Of a stretch of DNA of 64,000 nt, positions 51,189 to 61,114 are shown piece by piece. The notes beneath the pieces were generated by a model. It did no database searches. It had not been told where the DNA came from and was given only the letters and a program-made list of their open reading frames with translations. The position numbers were made by a program, and so were the translations under genes. Source of the DNA: Bradyrhizobium tropiciagri (lineage in GTDB: Bacteria; Pseudomonadota; Alphaproteobacteria; Rhizobiales; Xanthobacteraceae); the NCBI RefSeq assembly GCF_018130545.1, contig NZ_JAFCKF010000001.1, forward strand, positions 1 to 64,000, given 5' to 3'. Numbering within the stretch: position 1 is the stretch's first letter; each line of letters opens with the position of its first letter.

Positions 51189-53252
51189 TCACAGGCAGGT
51201 GCCGCCCTGGCCGCTGCCGCACGGCACCCGCTTCGACAGCTCCTGGATTTTCCGATTCGACTCGGCCTGCGCAAGCACGTCGAACACGCTCGACGGCGCG
51301 AGCTGGGTGGCTTTGCGGAAATCCTCGGTCGCCTTGTCCGCGTGGTTGAGCGCCTCGTGCGCCTTGGCGCGGGCGAACAAGCCCTCCACGGTCTCCTTCT
51401 GCGCAATCGCCCGATCGAGATCCGCGACCGCCCTGTCGTAGTTGCGCAGCGCCGACCAGGTGATGCCGCGCAGCGTCAGCGCGGCCTGATAATCGGGCCG
51501 CGTGCTCAGGATCAGATTGAGATCCTTCATCGCATCATCCGGCTTCTTCAGCCCAAGATAGGCGCGCGCGCGCAGCACATGCGCGAAGGGATCGTTGGGC
51601 GCCCTGGCGACGATCTGGTCGAAGGCGGCGACGGCGCGGTCATACTGCGCCGAGGTCAGCATCGCGAGCGCGCGGCCGAGTTGCGCCGTCGGATTGTTGG
51701 GACTTCGCTCCAGCACGCCATTGATATCGACCAGTCCCTCGTCGGCGCGGCCCTTGAGCATCAGCGCAAGTCCACGCCACGATTTGGCGATCAGATTGGT
51801 CGGCACCAGCGCCAGGGCCTGATCGAAATCCAACAGCGCCTTGTCGAGCTGGTTGAGACCGAAATAGGCGAGCCCGCGCTCGGTGTAGCCCAATGTCTCC
51901 TTGGGATTGAGCGAGATCGAATGATCGTAATCGGCGAGCGCGTCCTGCACCTTGCCGGTGCTGGCCTTGACGAGGCCTCGCGCCAGGTAAGCCAGCGAAT
52001 TGTTCTGCTCGAGCGTGATGGCGCGGCTGGCGTCGGCGGAGGCATCGTCGAACTGCCGCAAGCCTGCGGCATTGAGCGCGCGGAAGGCGAGCAGCTGCGG
52101 GTCGTTCGGCTTCAGCTTGAGCAGATCGTTGAGGTCGTTGCGCGCCTCCGACAGCCGGCTGAGCCGTGAATAGGCCATCGCGCGCAGCCGCAGCGCCGCC
52201 TCGTTGCGCGGATCGCCGCTGAGCACCTGGCTGAGATTGCTGATGGCGCCGGTGAAATTGCCCTGCGCGATGAACTGCTTTGCCTGCTCGATCTGCTGAT
52301 TGCTCGAGGCCGCGGACGGCTGCGCCGGCGCGGCCGGAGCCGGCGCCGACGGCGATTGCGGAGCCGCGCCGGCCTTCGCCAGCTCGGCCTGCATCGCGAG
52401 CGCCTGCTGGCGCTGCTGCTGGATCTCCTTGTTGTCGGGAACAACCTTCAACAGCCAATCGAAGTCGCCAATGGCGCGGACGTAGTCGCCCTTGGCGCTG
52501 TAGAGCTGGGCGCGGGCGAAATAGGCGTTGCGCTCGGTCTGCGGCGCCTGCGCGATCGCGCGCGAGAAATCCTCGATCGCGTGATCGATGTCGCCCTTGC
52601 GCCGGTAGGCCTGGCCGCGCCAGTAGAACGCGTTCGGCGTGCTCGCGTTGACGGCAATCGCGGTGTTGGCGTCGGCCAGCGCCGCATCGGGCTGCCCCGA
52701 TTCGACATAGGCCCGTGCCCGTCCGACATGGGCTGCGGGCAGATCCTGCCGCAGCGTGATCGCCTGGTCGTAGTCCGAGATCGCGTCGCTCCAGGCGTGC
52801 TGATCGGCGCGCAGATTGCCGCGCGCGAGGAAGCCGAACGGGTTCTTCGGCTCGAGCTCGATCGCACGATCGAAATCGGCGCGGGCCTGATCCGCTTTGC
52901 CCTTGCGCTGCTGCACATAGCCGCGCGCGATCAGCGCCGAAATGAATTGCGGGTTCAGCTGCAGCGCGGCCTCGGCATCGCCCAAGGCCTGATCGAACTT
53001 GTTGCGGGCGATATAGAACCGCGCGCGGCCCGCGAAAGCCTTGGTGCGATCCTCCGTGGACCGCGCGGCATCGCCGATGATGGCCGAGCATGCCGCCTCC
53101 GCCTTGTCCGTCGGCGCCCCGCTGCAATCCTCGACGTCACCCGCGCGCGCCGGGCCGGCAAGCGCGGGCCACAGCAGCAGCGCAAGCACCAGCAACGATT
53201 GGAAACGAACACCACAGGTCGCAGCAGCGGTGCGGGTCGGACGCAAATGCAT
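51189..53252 (-). CDS. Large exported TPR-repeat protein
   Basis: 687 residues. Signal peptide about 1-37 (LLLWPALAGPARA), then at least ten TPR-type 34-residue units in two blocks: about 60-275 (for example FDQALGDAEAALQLNPQFIS, HAWSDAISDYDQAITLR) and about 320-640. They are separated by a Pro/Ala-rich linker near 295-320. Only two cysteines near each end. A protein-protein scaffold of unknown partner, probably periplasmic. A C-terminal SKRVPCGSGQGGTCL tail pairs two cysteines. No operon partner. Confidence 0.8.
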   Translation of the reverse strand: MHLRPTRTAAATCGVRFQSLLVLALLLWPALAGPARAGDVEDCSGAPTDKAEAACSAIIGDAARSTEDRTKAFAGRARFYIARNKFDQALGDAEAALQLNPQFISALIARGYVQQRKGKADQARADFDRAIELEPKNPFGFLARGNLRADQHAWSDAISDYDQAITLRQDLPAAHVGRARAYVESGQPDAALADANTAIAVNASTPNAFYWRGQAYRRKGDIDHAIEDFSRAIAQAPQTERNAYFARAQLYSAKGDYVRAIGDFDWLLKVVPDNKEIQQQRQQALAMQAELAKAGAAPQSPSAPAPAAPAQPSAASSNQQIEQAKQFIAQGNFTGAISNLSQVLSGDPRNEAALRLRAMAYSRLSRLSEARNDLNDLLKLKPNDPQLLAFRALNAAGLRQFDDASADASRAITLEQNNSLAYLARGLVKASTGKVQDALADYDHSISLNPKETLGYTERGLAYFGLNQLDKALLDFDQALALVPTNLIAKSWRGLALMLKGRADEGLVDINGVLERSPNNPTAQLGRALAMLTSAQYDRAVAAFDQIVARAPNDPFAHVLRARAYLGLKKPDDAMKDLNLILSTRPDYQAALTLRGITWSALRNYDRAVADLDRAIAQKETVEGLFARAKAHEALNHADKATEDFRKATQLAPSSVFDVLAQAESNRKIQELSKRVPCGSGQGGTCL

Positions 53253-53434
53253 ATCGTAGCCTCGGGTTGACCGAATGCTGCTCGTCTTACCGCGTCACTT
53301 GGCTCGAAAGGTGATGGGCGCAGAACGCATTGTCGAACCTTGGGGGTTCGGTTCCAGCGCCGATGACGCGATAACTATCCCTACAATCAACGGGAGTGGA
53401 ACACCATGGAACACGCGCCGCAATGCTCAGCCGT

Positions 53435-54085
53435 TCAATCTTCCGTCACCCATTTGGCAACGGTCATGACGTCAGGCGGTTGCAGATAGCCGCGGGGCCA
53501 GAGATCGACGGCCCATTCCACCTTGGTGGCGCGCTCGACCAGCACGGCGGTGTTGTGCGGCGTCTGCATAAACTGGAAGCCGCGATAGTGGGGATCGCCG
53601 ACGTCGTGGAACTTGAACAGATTCCATGACTGCATCACCAGCATCAGGCTGGTCGTGTTGCGCGTCGTGTCCCAGCAATCGAAATTGTGCTTGTCGTCAT
53701 TGGCGCGGAAGTCCGCTTTCGCCACGCGCTTGTCGGTGCCGAGGATCGGCCCCATGCGGCGGTCGAACCAGATCACGGCCTTTTGCACGGCGGCGCGTTC
53801 GGCGGCGGCGTTGGCGCGGCCCGTGGCCATGATCCTGCTCAGGGCGGCCCTGTCGGCTGCGTTGAAGTCGAGCATCTCGCGGCGCCGGCAGACGAAGCCG
53901 TAGCACACGGTCATCGTCGAGGCCGACGGCGGATAGATCGAGACCGAGGTATAAAGCTGCATGATGCCGGAGCTGAACTCGGCCGCGCGGGCCGGCGCCG
54001 CTGACGGCAGCGCGAGCATGAGAACGGCAAGCGCACCGGTGAACCCGGCCCGCTTCATTCGTATCGGCTGATCGGCGTCTTTCAT
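53435..54085 (-). CDS. Exported hypothetical protein
   Basis: 217 residues. A signal peptide (FTGALAVLMLALPSAAPARA) follows a polar N-terminus, then a compact domain with SSGIMQLYTSVSIYPPSAST, YGFVCRRREMLDFNAADRAAL, MGPILGTDKRVAKADFRAND and NTAVLVERATKVEWAVDLWPRGY. It looks conserved but no named family is recognised. Two cysteines (CYGFVC) could form a disulfide. The ATG at 54085 is assumed; 54058 is the alternative. Confidence 0.65.
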   Translation of the reverse strand: MKDADQPIRMKRAGFTGALAVLMLALPSAAPARAAEFSSGIMQLYTSVSIYPPSASTMTVCYGFVCRRREMLDFNAADRAALSRIMATGRANAAAERAAVQKAVIWFDRRMGPILGTDKRVAKADFRANDDKHNFDCWDTTRNTTSLMLVMQSWNLFKFHDVGDPHYRGFQFMQTPHNTAVLVERATKVEWAVDLWPRGYLQPPDVMTVAKWVTED

Positions 54086-54179
54086 GAACCACTGCCCTAC
54101 CCTGCAAGACAGGATTATCGCGGGTGCGCCGCGATGCCAATACATCCGGCGCATGGCTGTGGATCACATCGAACAGCCG

Positions 54180-54644
54180 TCAACCGACCGGCAGCGGCGC
54201 ATCGCGCTTGACTTCCTCCATCACCGCGTAAGTTCGCGTCTCGCGCACGCCCGGCAGCGCCAGCAGCGTCTCGCCGAGGAAACGGCGATAGGCGGTCATG
54301 TTGGCGACGCGGGCCTTGACCAGATAGTCGAAGCCGCCGGCCACCATGTGACACTCCAGCACTTCCGGCGCGGTCTGGACCGCCTTGGCGAAGCGCTCGA
54401 ACACGTCGGGGGTGGTCTTGTCGAGCAGCACCTCGACAAACACCAACAAGCCGAGCCCAAGCCGATGCGGGTTGAGCCGCGCGCCATAGCCCTCGACGAA
54501 GCCGTCGCGCTGCAGCCGCTTCAGCCGTTCACCGACCGAGGTCGGCGACAGGCCGATCCTTTCCGCCAACTCCACATTGGCAATCCGTCCATCCCCTTGC
54601 AGGATCGAGAGGATTTTGCGGTCCGTCTTGTCAATATCCATCAT
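54180..54644 (-). CDS. putR: Lrp/AsnC-family regulator, PutR-like
   Basis: 154 residues. HTH at about 10-55 (DRKILSILQGDGRIANVELAERIGLSPTSVGERLKRLQRDG) and a RAM ligand domain (about 65-150; GGFDYLVKARVANMTAYRRF). It is divergent from putA with about 115 bp between, the arrangement of the proline-responsive PutR in Rhodobacter and Agrobacterium, so activation of putA by proline is inferred. The start could be ATG at 54644 or 54641, or GTG at 54650. Confidence 0.85.
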   Translation of the reverse strand: MMDIDKTDRKILSILQGDGRIANVELAERIGLSPTSVGERLKRLQRDGFVEGYGARLNPHRLGLGLLVFVEVLLDKTTPDVFERFAKAVQTAPEVLECHMVAGGFDYLVKARVANMTAYRRFLGETLLALPGVRETRTYAVMEEVKRDAPLPVG

Positions 54645-54758
54645 ATCCACGGCAATATCAGAAATGATCCTTATTTTCTAAGGCAAATCTGCTAATTTGT
54701 CTATCGAACTACGGTCCGTAGGCGCGTAGGAGTTCCCACAAGCCAGCAAGGAACCGCC

Positions 54759-57700
54759 ATGCCAGACCCGTCCCCGCTCCCGCCGTCGTTCAGCCCGCCC
54801 TACGCCCCCGACGACGGCACCATGGCCGGCCGGCTGCGCCAGGACGCCAGGCTCGGCGCGGAGGTGGAGGCCCGCATCGACCGCACCGCGACCCGCCTGA
54901 TCGAGGCGATCCGGGCCAACGACGATCCGCTCGGCGGGGTCGAGGACATGCTGCGGGAGTTCGCGCTGTCGACCAAGGAGGGGCTGGCGCTGATGGTGCT
55001 GGCGGAGGCGCTGCTGCGGGTGCCCGACGCGCGCACCGCCGACCAGTTCATCGAGGACAAGCTCGGCCAAGGCGACTTCGTCAACCACGAGACCAAGTCC
55101 AGCGCGTTCCTGGTCAACGCCTCGGCCTGGGCGCTCGGCATGTCGGCGCGCGTGATCCAGCCCGGCGAGACGCCGCAGGGAACGATAGGTCGGCTGACCA
55201 AGCGGCTCGGCGCGCCGGCGGTGCGCGCCGCGACCCGGCAGGCGATGCGGCTGATGGGCAGCCATTTCGTGCTCGGCGAGACCATCGAGGCGGCGCTGTC
55301 GCGGGCGCAATCGCACACCGCGCGCGGCTCACGCTATTCATTCGACATGCTCGGCGAAGGCGCGCGCACGGCCGACGACGCCCGCCGCTATTTCGAATCC
55401 TACGCCCGCGCGATCGATGCGATCGGCAAGGCGGCCGGCGATCAGGCCCTGCCCGACCGGCCCGGCATCTCGGTGAAACTCTCCGCGCTGCATCCGCGCT
55501 TCGAGGCGGTCAGCCACGCGCGGGTGATGAGCGAGCTGGTGCCGCAGCTGATCGATCTGGCACGCCGCGCCAAGGCGTTCGATCTCAATTTCACTGTCGA
55601 TGCCGAGGAAGCCGACCGGCTGGAGCTGTCGCTTGACGTGATCGCAGCTGCCTTCGCCGACCCGTCGCTTGCCGGCTGGAGCGGCTTTGGCCTTGCGATC
55701 CAGGCCTATCAGAAGCGCGCCACTGAGGTGATCGACTACATCGATGCACTGACGCGCGCGCTCGACCGAAGGATGATGGTGCGCCTCGTCAAGGGCGCCT
55801 ATTGGGACACCGAGATCAAGCGCGCGCAGGAGCGCGGGCTCGATGGCTATCCAGTGTTCACCCGCAAGGCGATGACCGACCTGAACTACATTGCCTGCGC
55901 GCGCAAGCTCTTGGAATTGCGGCCGCGGCTGTTTCCGCAATTCGCCACCCACAACGCGCTGACGGTGGCGACCATCCTCGAACTGTCGGATGATCCCGCA
56001 AGTTTCGAATTCCAGCGGCTGCACGGCATGGGCGAGGCGCTCTACGCCCAGCTCGGCGAGGACAGGCCTGACATCGCCCACCGCACCTATGCGCCGGTCG
56101 GGAGCCACCGCGACCTGCTCGCCTATCTGGTGCGGCGCCTGCTCGAGAACGGCGCCAACTCGTCCTTCGTGGCGCTGGCCGCGGACAATCGCGTGTCAAT
56201 TGTGGACCTGTTGCGCCGCCCGGCCGAGATCATCGGTAGTGACAACAATGGGGCGCATTCCGGAATTCCGCTGCCGGCCGATCTCTATCGGCCGCAGCGC
56301 GAGAATTCGCACGGCATCGAGTTCGGCGAACGGAAGGCGCTGGGCGCGCTGACCTCGGCGATCGCGGCCGAGCGCAAGGCTGCACCCAACACGGTCACCG
56401 CGTCGACAACCGAGCAGGCGAATGGGGTGGTCGCGGCGGCACGCGGTGGCTTCAAGGCCTGGAACGCCACGCCGGCCACGCAACGTGCGGCGATCCTGGA
56501 CAAGGCCGCCGATCTGCTCGAGCAGCGCCGCGCCCATTTCCTGGCCCTGCTGCAGAGCGAGGGCGGCAAGACGCTCGACGATGCGTTGTCGGAGGTACGC
56601 GAGGCAATCGACTTCTGCCGCTACTATGCCGCGCTCGGCCAACAGCTGTTCGGCAAGGGCGAGACGATGCCGGGGCCAACCGGCGAGAGCAACGTGCTGG
56701 AGCTGCACGGACGCGGCGCCTTCGTGGCGATCTCGCCGTGGAATTTCCCGCTCGCGATCTTCCTCGGCCAGGTGACAGCGGCGCTGATGGCCGGCAATGC
56801 GGTGATCGCCAAGCCGGCCGAGCAGACCCCACGCATCGCAGCCGAGGCCATCAACCTGCTGCATCAGGCCGGCGTGCCGCCATCGGCGTTGCATCTGGTC
56901 CAGGGCGACGGCGCTGCCGGCGCCGCGCTGGTTGGCCATTCCGCCATCGCAGGCGTTGTCTTCACCGGCTCGACGGAGGTGGCGCGCTCGATCAACCGGA
57001 CGCTCGCCGCCAAGGATGGCCCGATCGTGCCGCTGATCGCCGAGACCGGCGGCATCAACGCGATGATCGTCGACGCCACCGCGCTGCCCGAACAGGTCGC
57101 CGACGATGTCGTGACCTCGGCATTCCGCTCCGCCGGCCAGCGCTGCTCGGCGCTGCGGCTGTTGTTCGTGCAGGACGACGTCGCCGACCGCATGATCGAG
57201 ATGATCGCCGGCGCCGCACGCGAGCTGAAGATCGGCGATCCCTCCGAGACGTCAACGCATATCGGACCGGTGATCGATACCGAGGCCAAGCAGCGGCTGG
57301 ATGCACATATCGCGCGGATGAAACAGCAAGCGCGGGTGCATCTCGCCGGCGACGCGCCGGCAGGCAATTTCGTCGCGCCGCACATCTTCGAACTGTCGGC
57401 GGCGAGCCAGTTGCGTGAGGAGGTGTTCGGCCCGATCCTGCATGTCGTGCGCTACCGCGCGGAGCGGCTCGGCGACGTGCTGACCGCGATCGAGGCCACC
57501 GGCTTTGGATTGACGCTCGGCATCCATTCGCGCATCGACGACACCATCGAGCACGTGATCGACCGCCTCCAGGTCGGCAACATCTATGTCAACCGCAACA
57601 TGATTGGCGCTGTTGTCGGGGTGCAGCCGTTCGGCGGCAGCGGCCTCTCCGGCACCGGCCCCAAGGCCGGCGGTCCGCATTACCTCACGCGCTTCGCAAC

Positions 57701-57770
57701 CGAGCAGACGATCACGATCAACACCGCGGCTGCGGGCGGCAACGCAGCATTGATGGCGGGGGTGGAGTAA
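54759..57770 (+). CDS. putA: Bifunctional proline dehydrogenase / P5C dehydrogenase
   Basis: 1003 residues. Oxidises proline to glutamate in two steps within one chain. The N-terminal helical arm and FAD-binding PRODH barrel (about 30-470) contain KLSALHPRFEAVSHARV and RLVKGAYWDTEIKRAQ; the P5C dehydrogenase domain (about 510-990) has Glu762 in LIAETGGINA and catalytic Cys796 in AGQRCSALR. The length matches the minimalist PutA of Bradyrhizobium (about 1000), lacking the ribbon-helix-helix DNA-binding domain of E. coli PutA, which fits control by a separate PutR. AAGGAACC precedes the start. Confidence 0.95.
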   Translation: MPDPSPLPPSFSPPYAPDDGTMAGRLRQDARLGAEVEARIDRTATRLIEAIRANDDPLGGVEDMLREFALSTKEGLALMVLAEALLRVPDARTADQFIEDKLGQGDFVNHETKSSAFLVNASAWALGMSARVIQPGETPQGTIGRLTKRLGAPAVRAATRQAMRLMGSHFVLGETIEAALSRAQSHTARGSRYSFDMLGEGARTADDARRYFESYARAIDAIGKAAGDQALPDRPGISVKLSALHPRFEAVSHARVMSELVPQLIDLARRAKAFDLNFTVDAEEADRLELSLDVIAAAFADPSLAGWSGFGLAIQAYQKRATEVIDYIDALTRALDRRMMVRLVKGAYWDTEIKRAQERGLDGYPVFTRKAMTDLNYIACARKLLELRPRLFPQFATHNALTVATILELSDDPASFEFQRLHGMGEALYAQLGEDRPDIAHRTYAPVGSHRDLLAYLVRRLLENGANSSFVALAADNRVSIVDLLRRPAEIIGSDNNGAHSGIPLPADLYRPQRENSHGIEFGERKALGALTSAIAAERKAAPNTVTASTTEQANGVVAAARGGFKAWNATPATQRAAILDKAADLLEQRRAHFLALLQSEGGKTLDDALSEVREAIDFCRYYAALGQQLFGKGETMPGPTGESNVLELHGRGAFVAISPWNFPLAIFLGQVTAALMAGNAVIAKPAEQTPRIAAEAINLLHQAGVPPSALHLVQGDGAAGAALVGHSAIAGVVFTGSTEVARSINRTLAAKDGPIVPLIAETGGINAMIVDATALPEQVADDVVTSAFRSAGQRCSALRLLFVQDDVADRMIEMIAGAARELKIGDPSETSTHIGPVIDTEAKQRLDAHIARMKQQARVHLAGDAPAGNFVAPHIFELSAASQLREEVFGPILHVVRYRAERLGDVLTAIEATGFGLTLGIHSRIDDTIEHVIDRLQVGNIYVNRNMIGAVVGVQPFGGSGLSGTGPKAGGPHYLTRFATEQTITINTAAAGGNAALMAGVE

Positions 57771-57777
57771 GCCAGGT

Positions 57778-57872
57778 TTCGTAGGGTGGGCAAAGGCGCG
57801 TTCGCGCCGTGCCCACCATCCCATGCAGCGCTCGTGATGGTGGGCACGCTTGCGCTTTGCCCACCCTACGAA
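57778..57872. repeat. Interspersed palindromic repeat, family B (full length)
   Basis: Perfect 18-base outer arms TTCGTAGGGTGGGCAAAG / CTTTGCCCACCCTACGAA (57778-57795, 57855-57872) and inner arms CGTGCCCACCAT / ATGGTGGGCACG. It starts eight bases after the putA stop. Confidence 0.88.
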
Positions 57873-58013
57873 TTTGCGCCGCATCGCCCCGCAACGGCTT
57901 GGGTTGCATCGTGCCCCCGAGATGGGTCAAATGGCGGTCCGATCGGGATCATCGCACACGATAATTCCAGCTACCGGAAAAACACCAACAAGCGCCACGG
58001 GAGCGACGGCACG

Positions 58014-59219
58014 ATGGAAAAAGGCATTTTTGACGGGCTCAAGGTCCTGGACTGCGCGAGCTTCATCGCGGCGCCCGCGGCCGCCACCGTGCTGTCCGAC
58101 TTCGGCGCCGACGTCATCAAGATCGAGCCGCCGGGAGCCGGCGATCCCTATCGCAACCTGCCCAATCTGCCCGGCTATCCCGCCAGCGAGCACAATTTCG
58201 CGTGGATGCTCGAGGCCCGCAACAAGAAGAGCCTCGCGCTCGATCTCACCAAGCCCGAGGCACGCGAGGTGCTCTACAAGCTGGTCGCCGAGGCCGACGT
58301 GTTCATCACCAACATGCCGCCGCAGGTCCGCGAAAAGCTCGGCATCACCCATGACCATCTCGGCCATCTCAACGACCGGCTGATCTACGCCTCCTTCACC
58401 GGCTATGGCGAGAAGGGCGAAGAGGCCAACAAGCCCGGCTTCGACTCCAACGCCTATTGGGCCCGCTCCGGCCTGATGGATCTGGTGCGCGCCGACGAGG
58501 ACACCACGCCTGCCCGCTCGGTCGCCGGCATGGGTGACCACCCCTGCGCAATGGCGTTCTACGGCGCAATCGTCACCGCGCTGTTCCAGCGCGAGAGGAC
58601 CGGCAAGGGCTCGCACGTCTCGACCAATCTGATGGCCAACGGCGTCTGGGCCAATGGCGTGCTGGCGCAGGCCAAGCTCGCCGGCGCCAAGTTCAAGAAG
58701 CGCAAGCCGCGCGAAGAAGCGCTCAACGCCGTCACCAACCACTACAAGTGCAAAGACGGGCGCTGGCTGATCCTGTCGCTGCTCAATGAAGACCGGCAAT
58801 GGCCGACCCTGGCGCGCTGCATGGGCCGCGAGGATCTCGTCGCCGACGCCCGCTTCGCCACCAAGGCGGACCGCCATGCGCGCTCGGTCGAACTGATCAA
58901 GATCTTCGACGAGGTGTTCGCCAGCAAGGATCTCGCCGAATGGCGCAAGATCCTCGACGGCAATGGCCTGGTGTTCGGCGTCGTCGGCATCCTCGACGAC
59001 ATCCCGAACGACAAGCAAATGATCGAGAACGAGGTGCTGGTGCGTTTCGAGAACGACACCATGCTGACCGTCAACAGCCCGATCTTCATCGACGGCACGA
59101 AGAAGGTGCAGCCGCGCAAGCCGCCCGAGGTCGGCGAGCATTCCGACGAGATTCTGCGCCAGGCCGGCTACGACGAAGCCACGATCCAGAAGCTGCGCGC
59201 GTCCGGCGCGGTGGCGTAG
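58014..59219 (+). CDS. Class III (CaiB/BaiF) CoA-transferase
   Basis: 401 residues. IFDGLKVLDCASFIAAPAAATVL, DVIKIEPPGAGDPYRNL, VFITNMPPQVREKLGI and ASFTGYGEKGEEANKPGFDSNAYWARSG (catalytic Asp in this loop) mark the family, then an alternating C-terminal domain with GDHPCAMAFYGAIVTALFQRE. It exchanges CoA between organic acids. Unlike the copy at 31.2 kb it stands alone, so its substrate is unknown. The ATG at 58014 follows GGGAG; an open frame reaching back to 57786 only runs through a repeat and is not part of the gene. Confidence 0.87.
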   Translation: MEKGIFDGLKVLDCASFIAAPAAATVLSDFGADVIKIEPPGAGDPYRNLPNLPGYPASEHNFAWMLEARNKKSLALDLTKPEAREVLYKLVAEADVFITNMPPQVREKLGITHDHLGHLNDRLIYASFTGYGEKGEEANKPGFDSNAYWARSGLMDLVRADEDTTPARSVAGMGDHPCAMAFYGAIVTALFQRERTGKGSHVSTNLMANGVWANGVLAQAKLAGAKFKKRKPREEALNAVTNHYKCKDGRWLILSLLNEDRQWPTLARCMGREDLVADARFATKADRHARSVELIKIFDEVFASKDLAEWRKILDGNGLVFGVVGILDDIPNDKQMIENEVLVRFENDTMLTVNSPIFIDGTKKVQPRKPPEVGEHSDEILRQAGYDEATIQKLRASGAVA

Positions 59220-59240
59220 CTGATCGACCGCCGTCGTGAG

Positions 59241-59272
59241 TAGCCCGGATGGAGCGAAGCGAAATCCGGGAT
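59241..59272. repeat. REP-like palindrome, family G
   Basis: TAGCCCGGATGGAGCGAAGC then GAAATCCGGGA: arms CCCGGAT / ATCCGGG around a short centre. It abuts the stop codon of the 54-residue membrane protein gene on the minus strand. Confidence 0.75.
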
Positions 59273-59436
59273 CAACGTTTCATCCAGGCCCAGACGATGG
59301 CCACAAAGATGATGCCGATGATGACTGCGAGCCCGATCGCCCAGCTGCTGACGCGGACGGCACTGCTCGCCTGACGCTCGGCCTCGTTGGCCGCAATCTC
59401 GCGGTCGCGCTGCTTGTTGTCCTCGGAAGCACTCAT
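59272..59436 (-). CDS. 54-residue single-span membrane protein
   Basis: Acidic/basic N-terminus (SASEDNKQRDREIAANEAER) followed by one membrane helix (about 29-50, WAIGLAVIIGIIFVAIVW) and a short WMKR tail. N-terminus likely cytoplasmic. GGAG upstream. No family recognised. A REP-like palindrome begins exactly at its stop. Confidence 0.6.
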   Translation of the reverse strand: MSASEDNKQRDREIAANEAERQASSAVRVSSWAIGLAVIIGIIFVAIVWAWMKR

Positions 59437-59531
59437 CGGGCCGGTCTCCGGTCAAGAGCTGTCAGGTCCTGGGCAAGCTCGACTGTAGCATCAATTAATG
59501 ACGCGGGAACGCTTCGGTTCCGGTCGGGAGA

Positions 59532-61079
59532 CTACCGCCCCTTCACGAAGCACATGCCCATGCGCGAGGTTTTCCCGGCAACCTGACAGGCGAGGCCCTC
59601 GGCGCAGGTCCAGCCGCGGAAACTGCGATCGGTCTCAGCTGGCTTACTGCCCGGCAGATAGCAATGCGCGCCCCAGCCGTCGCTGTATTCGGTGCCGGCA
59701 AGCTCGGCGCCGGCGCGCAGTTGCGGCCGGTTGGAGAAGCCGCGCGAAAAATCCGGCGTCTTGCCGTCGCGGAAACTTGAGAGGATATCGCGACGACGAG
59801 GCTGATCGCCGAAGAAATGCGGCGAGGCCGGCACCACGGTGGAGTTCGACGGCTTTGCCGCCATCCAGTCGACGCCGGGAAAATGGAAGCCGCCGATGCC
59901 GCGGGTCTGGTGGCAGCCGGCGCAGGTGACGTCGTTGAGACGCCGCTCGAAGCCGGCCAACGACTGGATGTTCTGCAGCTTCGTCCCGTCAGCGGCGGCC
60001 TTCTTCAAGGCGCCGACGACGTCATCTCCCGCGAACACCGCAGTGCCGGCGGCCCCCTCGCCCTGCACCATCCCGAACTCAGGCTCCAGCTCGCTGACAT
60101 CAAAGCCGGTCGGCGTCGGCGCGACCGCAGAGGTCGCGAGGAAGCGATCGGGGATCAGCAAAGTGCCGCGATCGAGCTCGGCAAAATGCCCGGGATCGAG
60201 CAGCCACGCCTTGAAGTCGCGCTTCAGCGCCGCGTCGGCCAGAATGCGGTCGCGGTCGATCTGGTTTTCCAGCGGCGCCTCGGTAAAGCGTTTCGCCGCG
60301 CCGTCATAGTCGAACACTTTCAGCAGATAGTCGGTGCGGAAGTCGCGCGCCGCGGATTTCGGCGCGTGGGCGATCTGCAGATTGGTCTCGATGCGATCGA
60401 TATTGCGGGCATCGATCAGTTCGAGCGGACCGTCCCTGCCGAACAGCTTCTCCATCGCAGGCTGAGTGCTCCCGGTTGCCAGCCAGCGCCGTGCGATCTC
60501 GCGGCAGGAGAGCGATGCGTCGTTGCCGTCGCCCTTCGCCTTCAGCACCAGGTTCAGCGTCATCGGCAGCCGCTGCGAGACCGCGTTCTCGCCGATCAGC
60601 GCCACGTCGGTGCGGGTCAGCCGATAGATCAGCCGGATCTCGCCGCAATCCTTCGGCGCCACATAGGCGCGGTCCATGCGGTTGACGATGCCGGCCAGCA
60701 CGAAGCGAACATCGGGCGATTCAAGCAGCGCGCGGTCGAACAGCTGAAACGCAAAGCCCTCGCCGACGCCGATGCTCTCGTTCGGCAGGCTTGCCTTGTG
60801 CTTTGCGACATAGCGATCGAATTCACGGTCGAGCGCCTCGCGCACCGGCACCAACGCAGACAAGGCGAACAGCTCGCGATTGGACAGCGGCGTATCGGCG
60901 GAGCGCTCCGGCGCGAGCATCCGGCCGAGACTGAATTTGCTGTGATCGAGTTCGCGCAGGATCGCGGGATCGATCACCGCCGCGCCGCGCTCGAGCGCGC
61001 GATCCTCGGCGGCACGTACCGGCACGGCACCGCAGAGCAGGATGAACATCAGCAGGAGGCATTTCAGCGCGGGGCTCAT
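59532..61079 (-). CDS. Large exported protein with one CxxCH haem motif
   Basis: 515 residues. Signal peptide about 1-24 (VPVRAA-E). No recognised enzyme domain in the first 300 residues. Around residue 370-390 lies VTCAGCHQTRGIGGFHFPG, a canonical covalent haem c site with flanking GIGG resembling the sequence near surfaces of di-haem peroxidase-like proteins, but only one CxxCH is present. Further cysteines occur at HCYLPGS, GWTCAEGLACQV and GMCFVKGR, probably disulfides. Periplasmic or secreted redox protein of unknown role. The start at 61079 is preceded by a G-rich ribosome site. Confidence 0.65.
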   Translation of the reverse strand: MSPALKCLLLMFILLCGAVPVRAAEDRALERGAAVIDPAILRELDHSKFSLGRMLAPERSADTPLSNRELFALSALVPVREALDREFDRYVAKHKASLPNESIGVGEGFAFQLFDRALLESPDVRFVLAGIVNRMDRAYVAPKDCGEIRLIYRLTRTDVALIGENAVSQRLPMTLNLVLKAKGDGNDASLSCREIARRWLATGSTQPAMEKLFGRDGPLELIDARNIDRIETNLQIAHAPKSAARDFRTDYLLKVFDYDGAAKRFTEAPLENQIDRDRILADAALKRDFKAWLLDPGHFAELDRGTLLIPDRFLATSAVAPTPTGFDVSELEPEFGMVQGEGAAGTAVFAGDDVVGALKKAAADGTKLQNIQSLAGFERRLNDVTCAGCHQTRGIGGFHFPGVDWMAAKPSNSTVVPASPHFFGDQPRRRDILSSFRDGKTPDFSRGFSNRPQLRAGAELAGTEYSDGWGAHCYLPGSKPAETDRSFRGWTCAEGLACQVAGKTSRMGMCFVKGR

Positions 61080-61114
61080 GCCCCCACTAACACCGCGCGG
61101 CAAATCCTATTCAA

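Noticed and set aside
50986-51222. Small minus-strand ORF between the cold-shock and TPR genes
   Set aside because: Low-complexity translation, no ribosome site, and overlap with both neighbours' ends.
57786-58013. Upstream extension of the second CoA-transferase
   Set aside because: The extra 76 codons run through a family B repeat and carry no domain; a start with a ribosome site exists at 58014.
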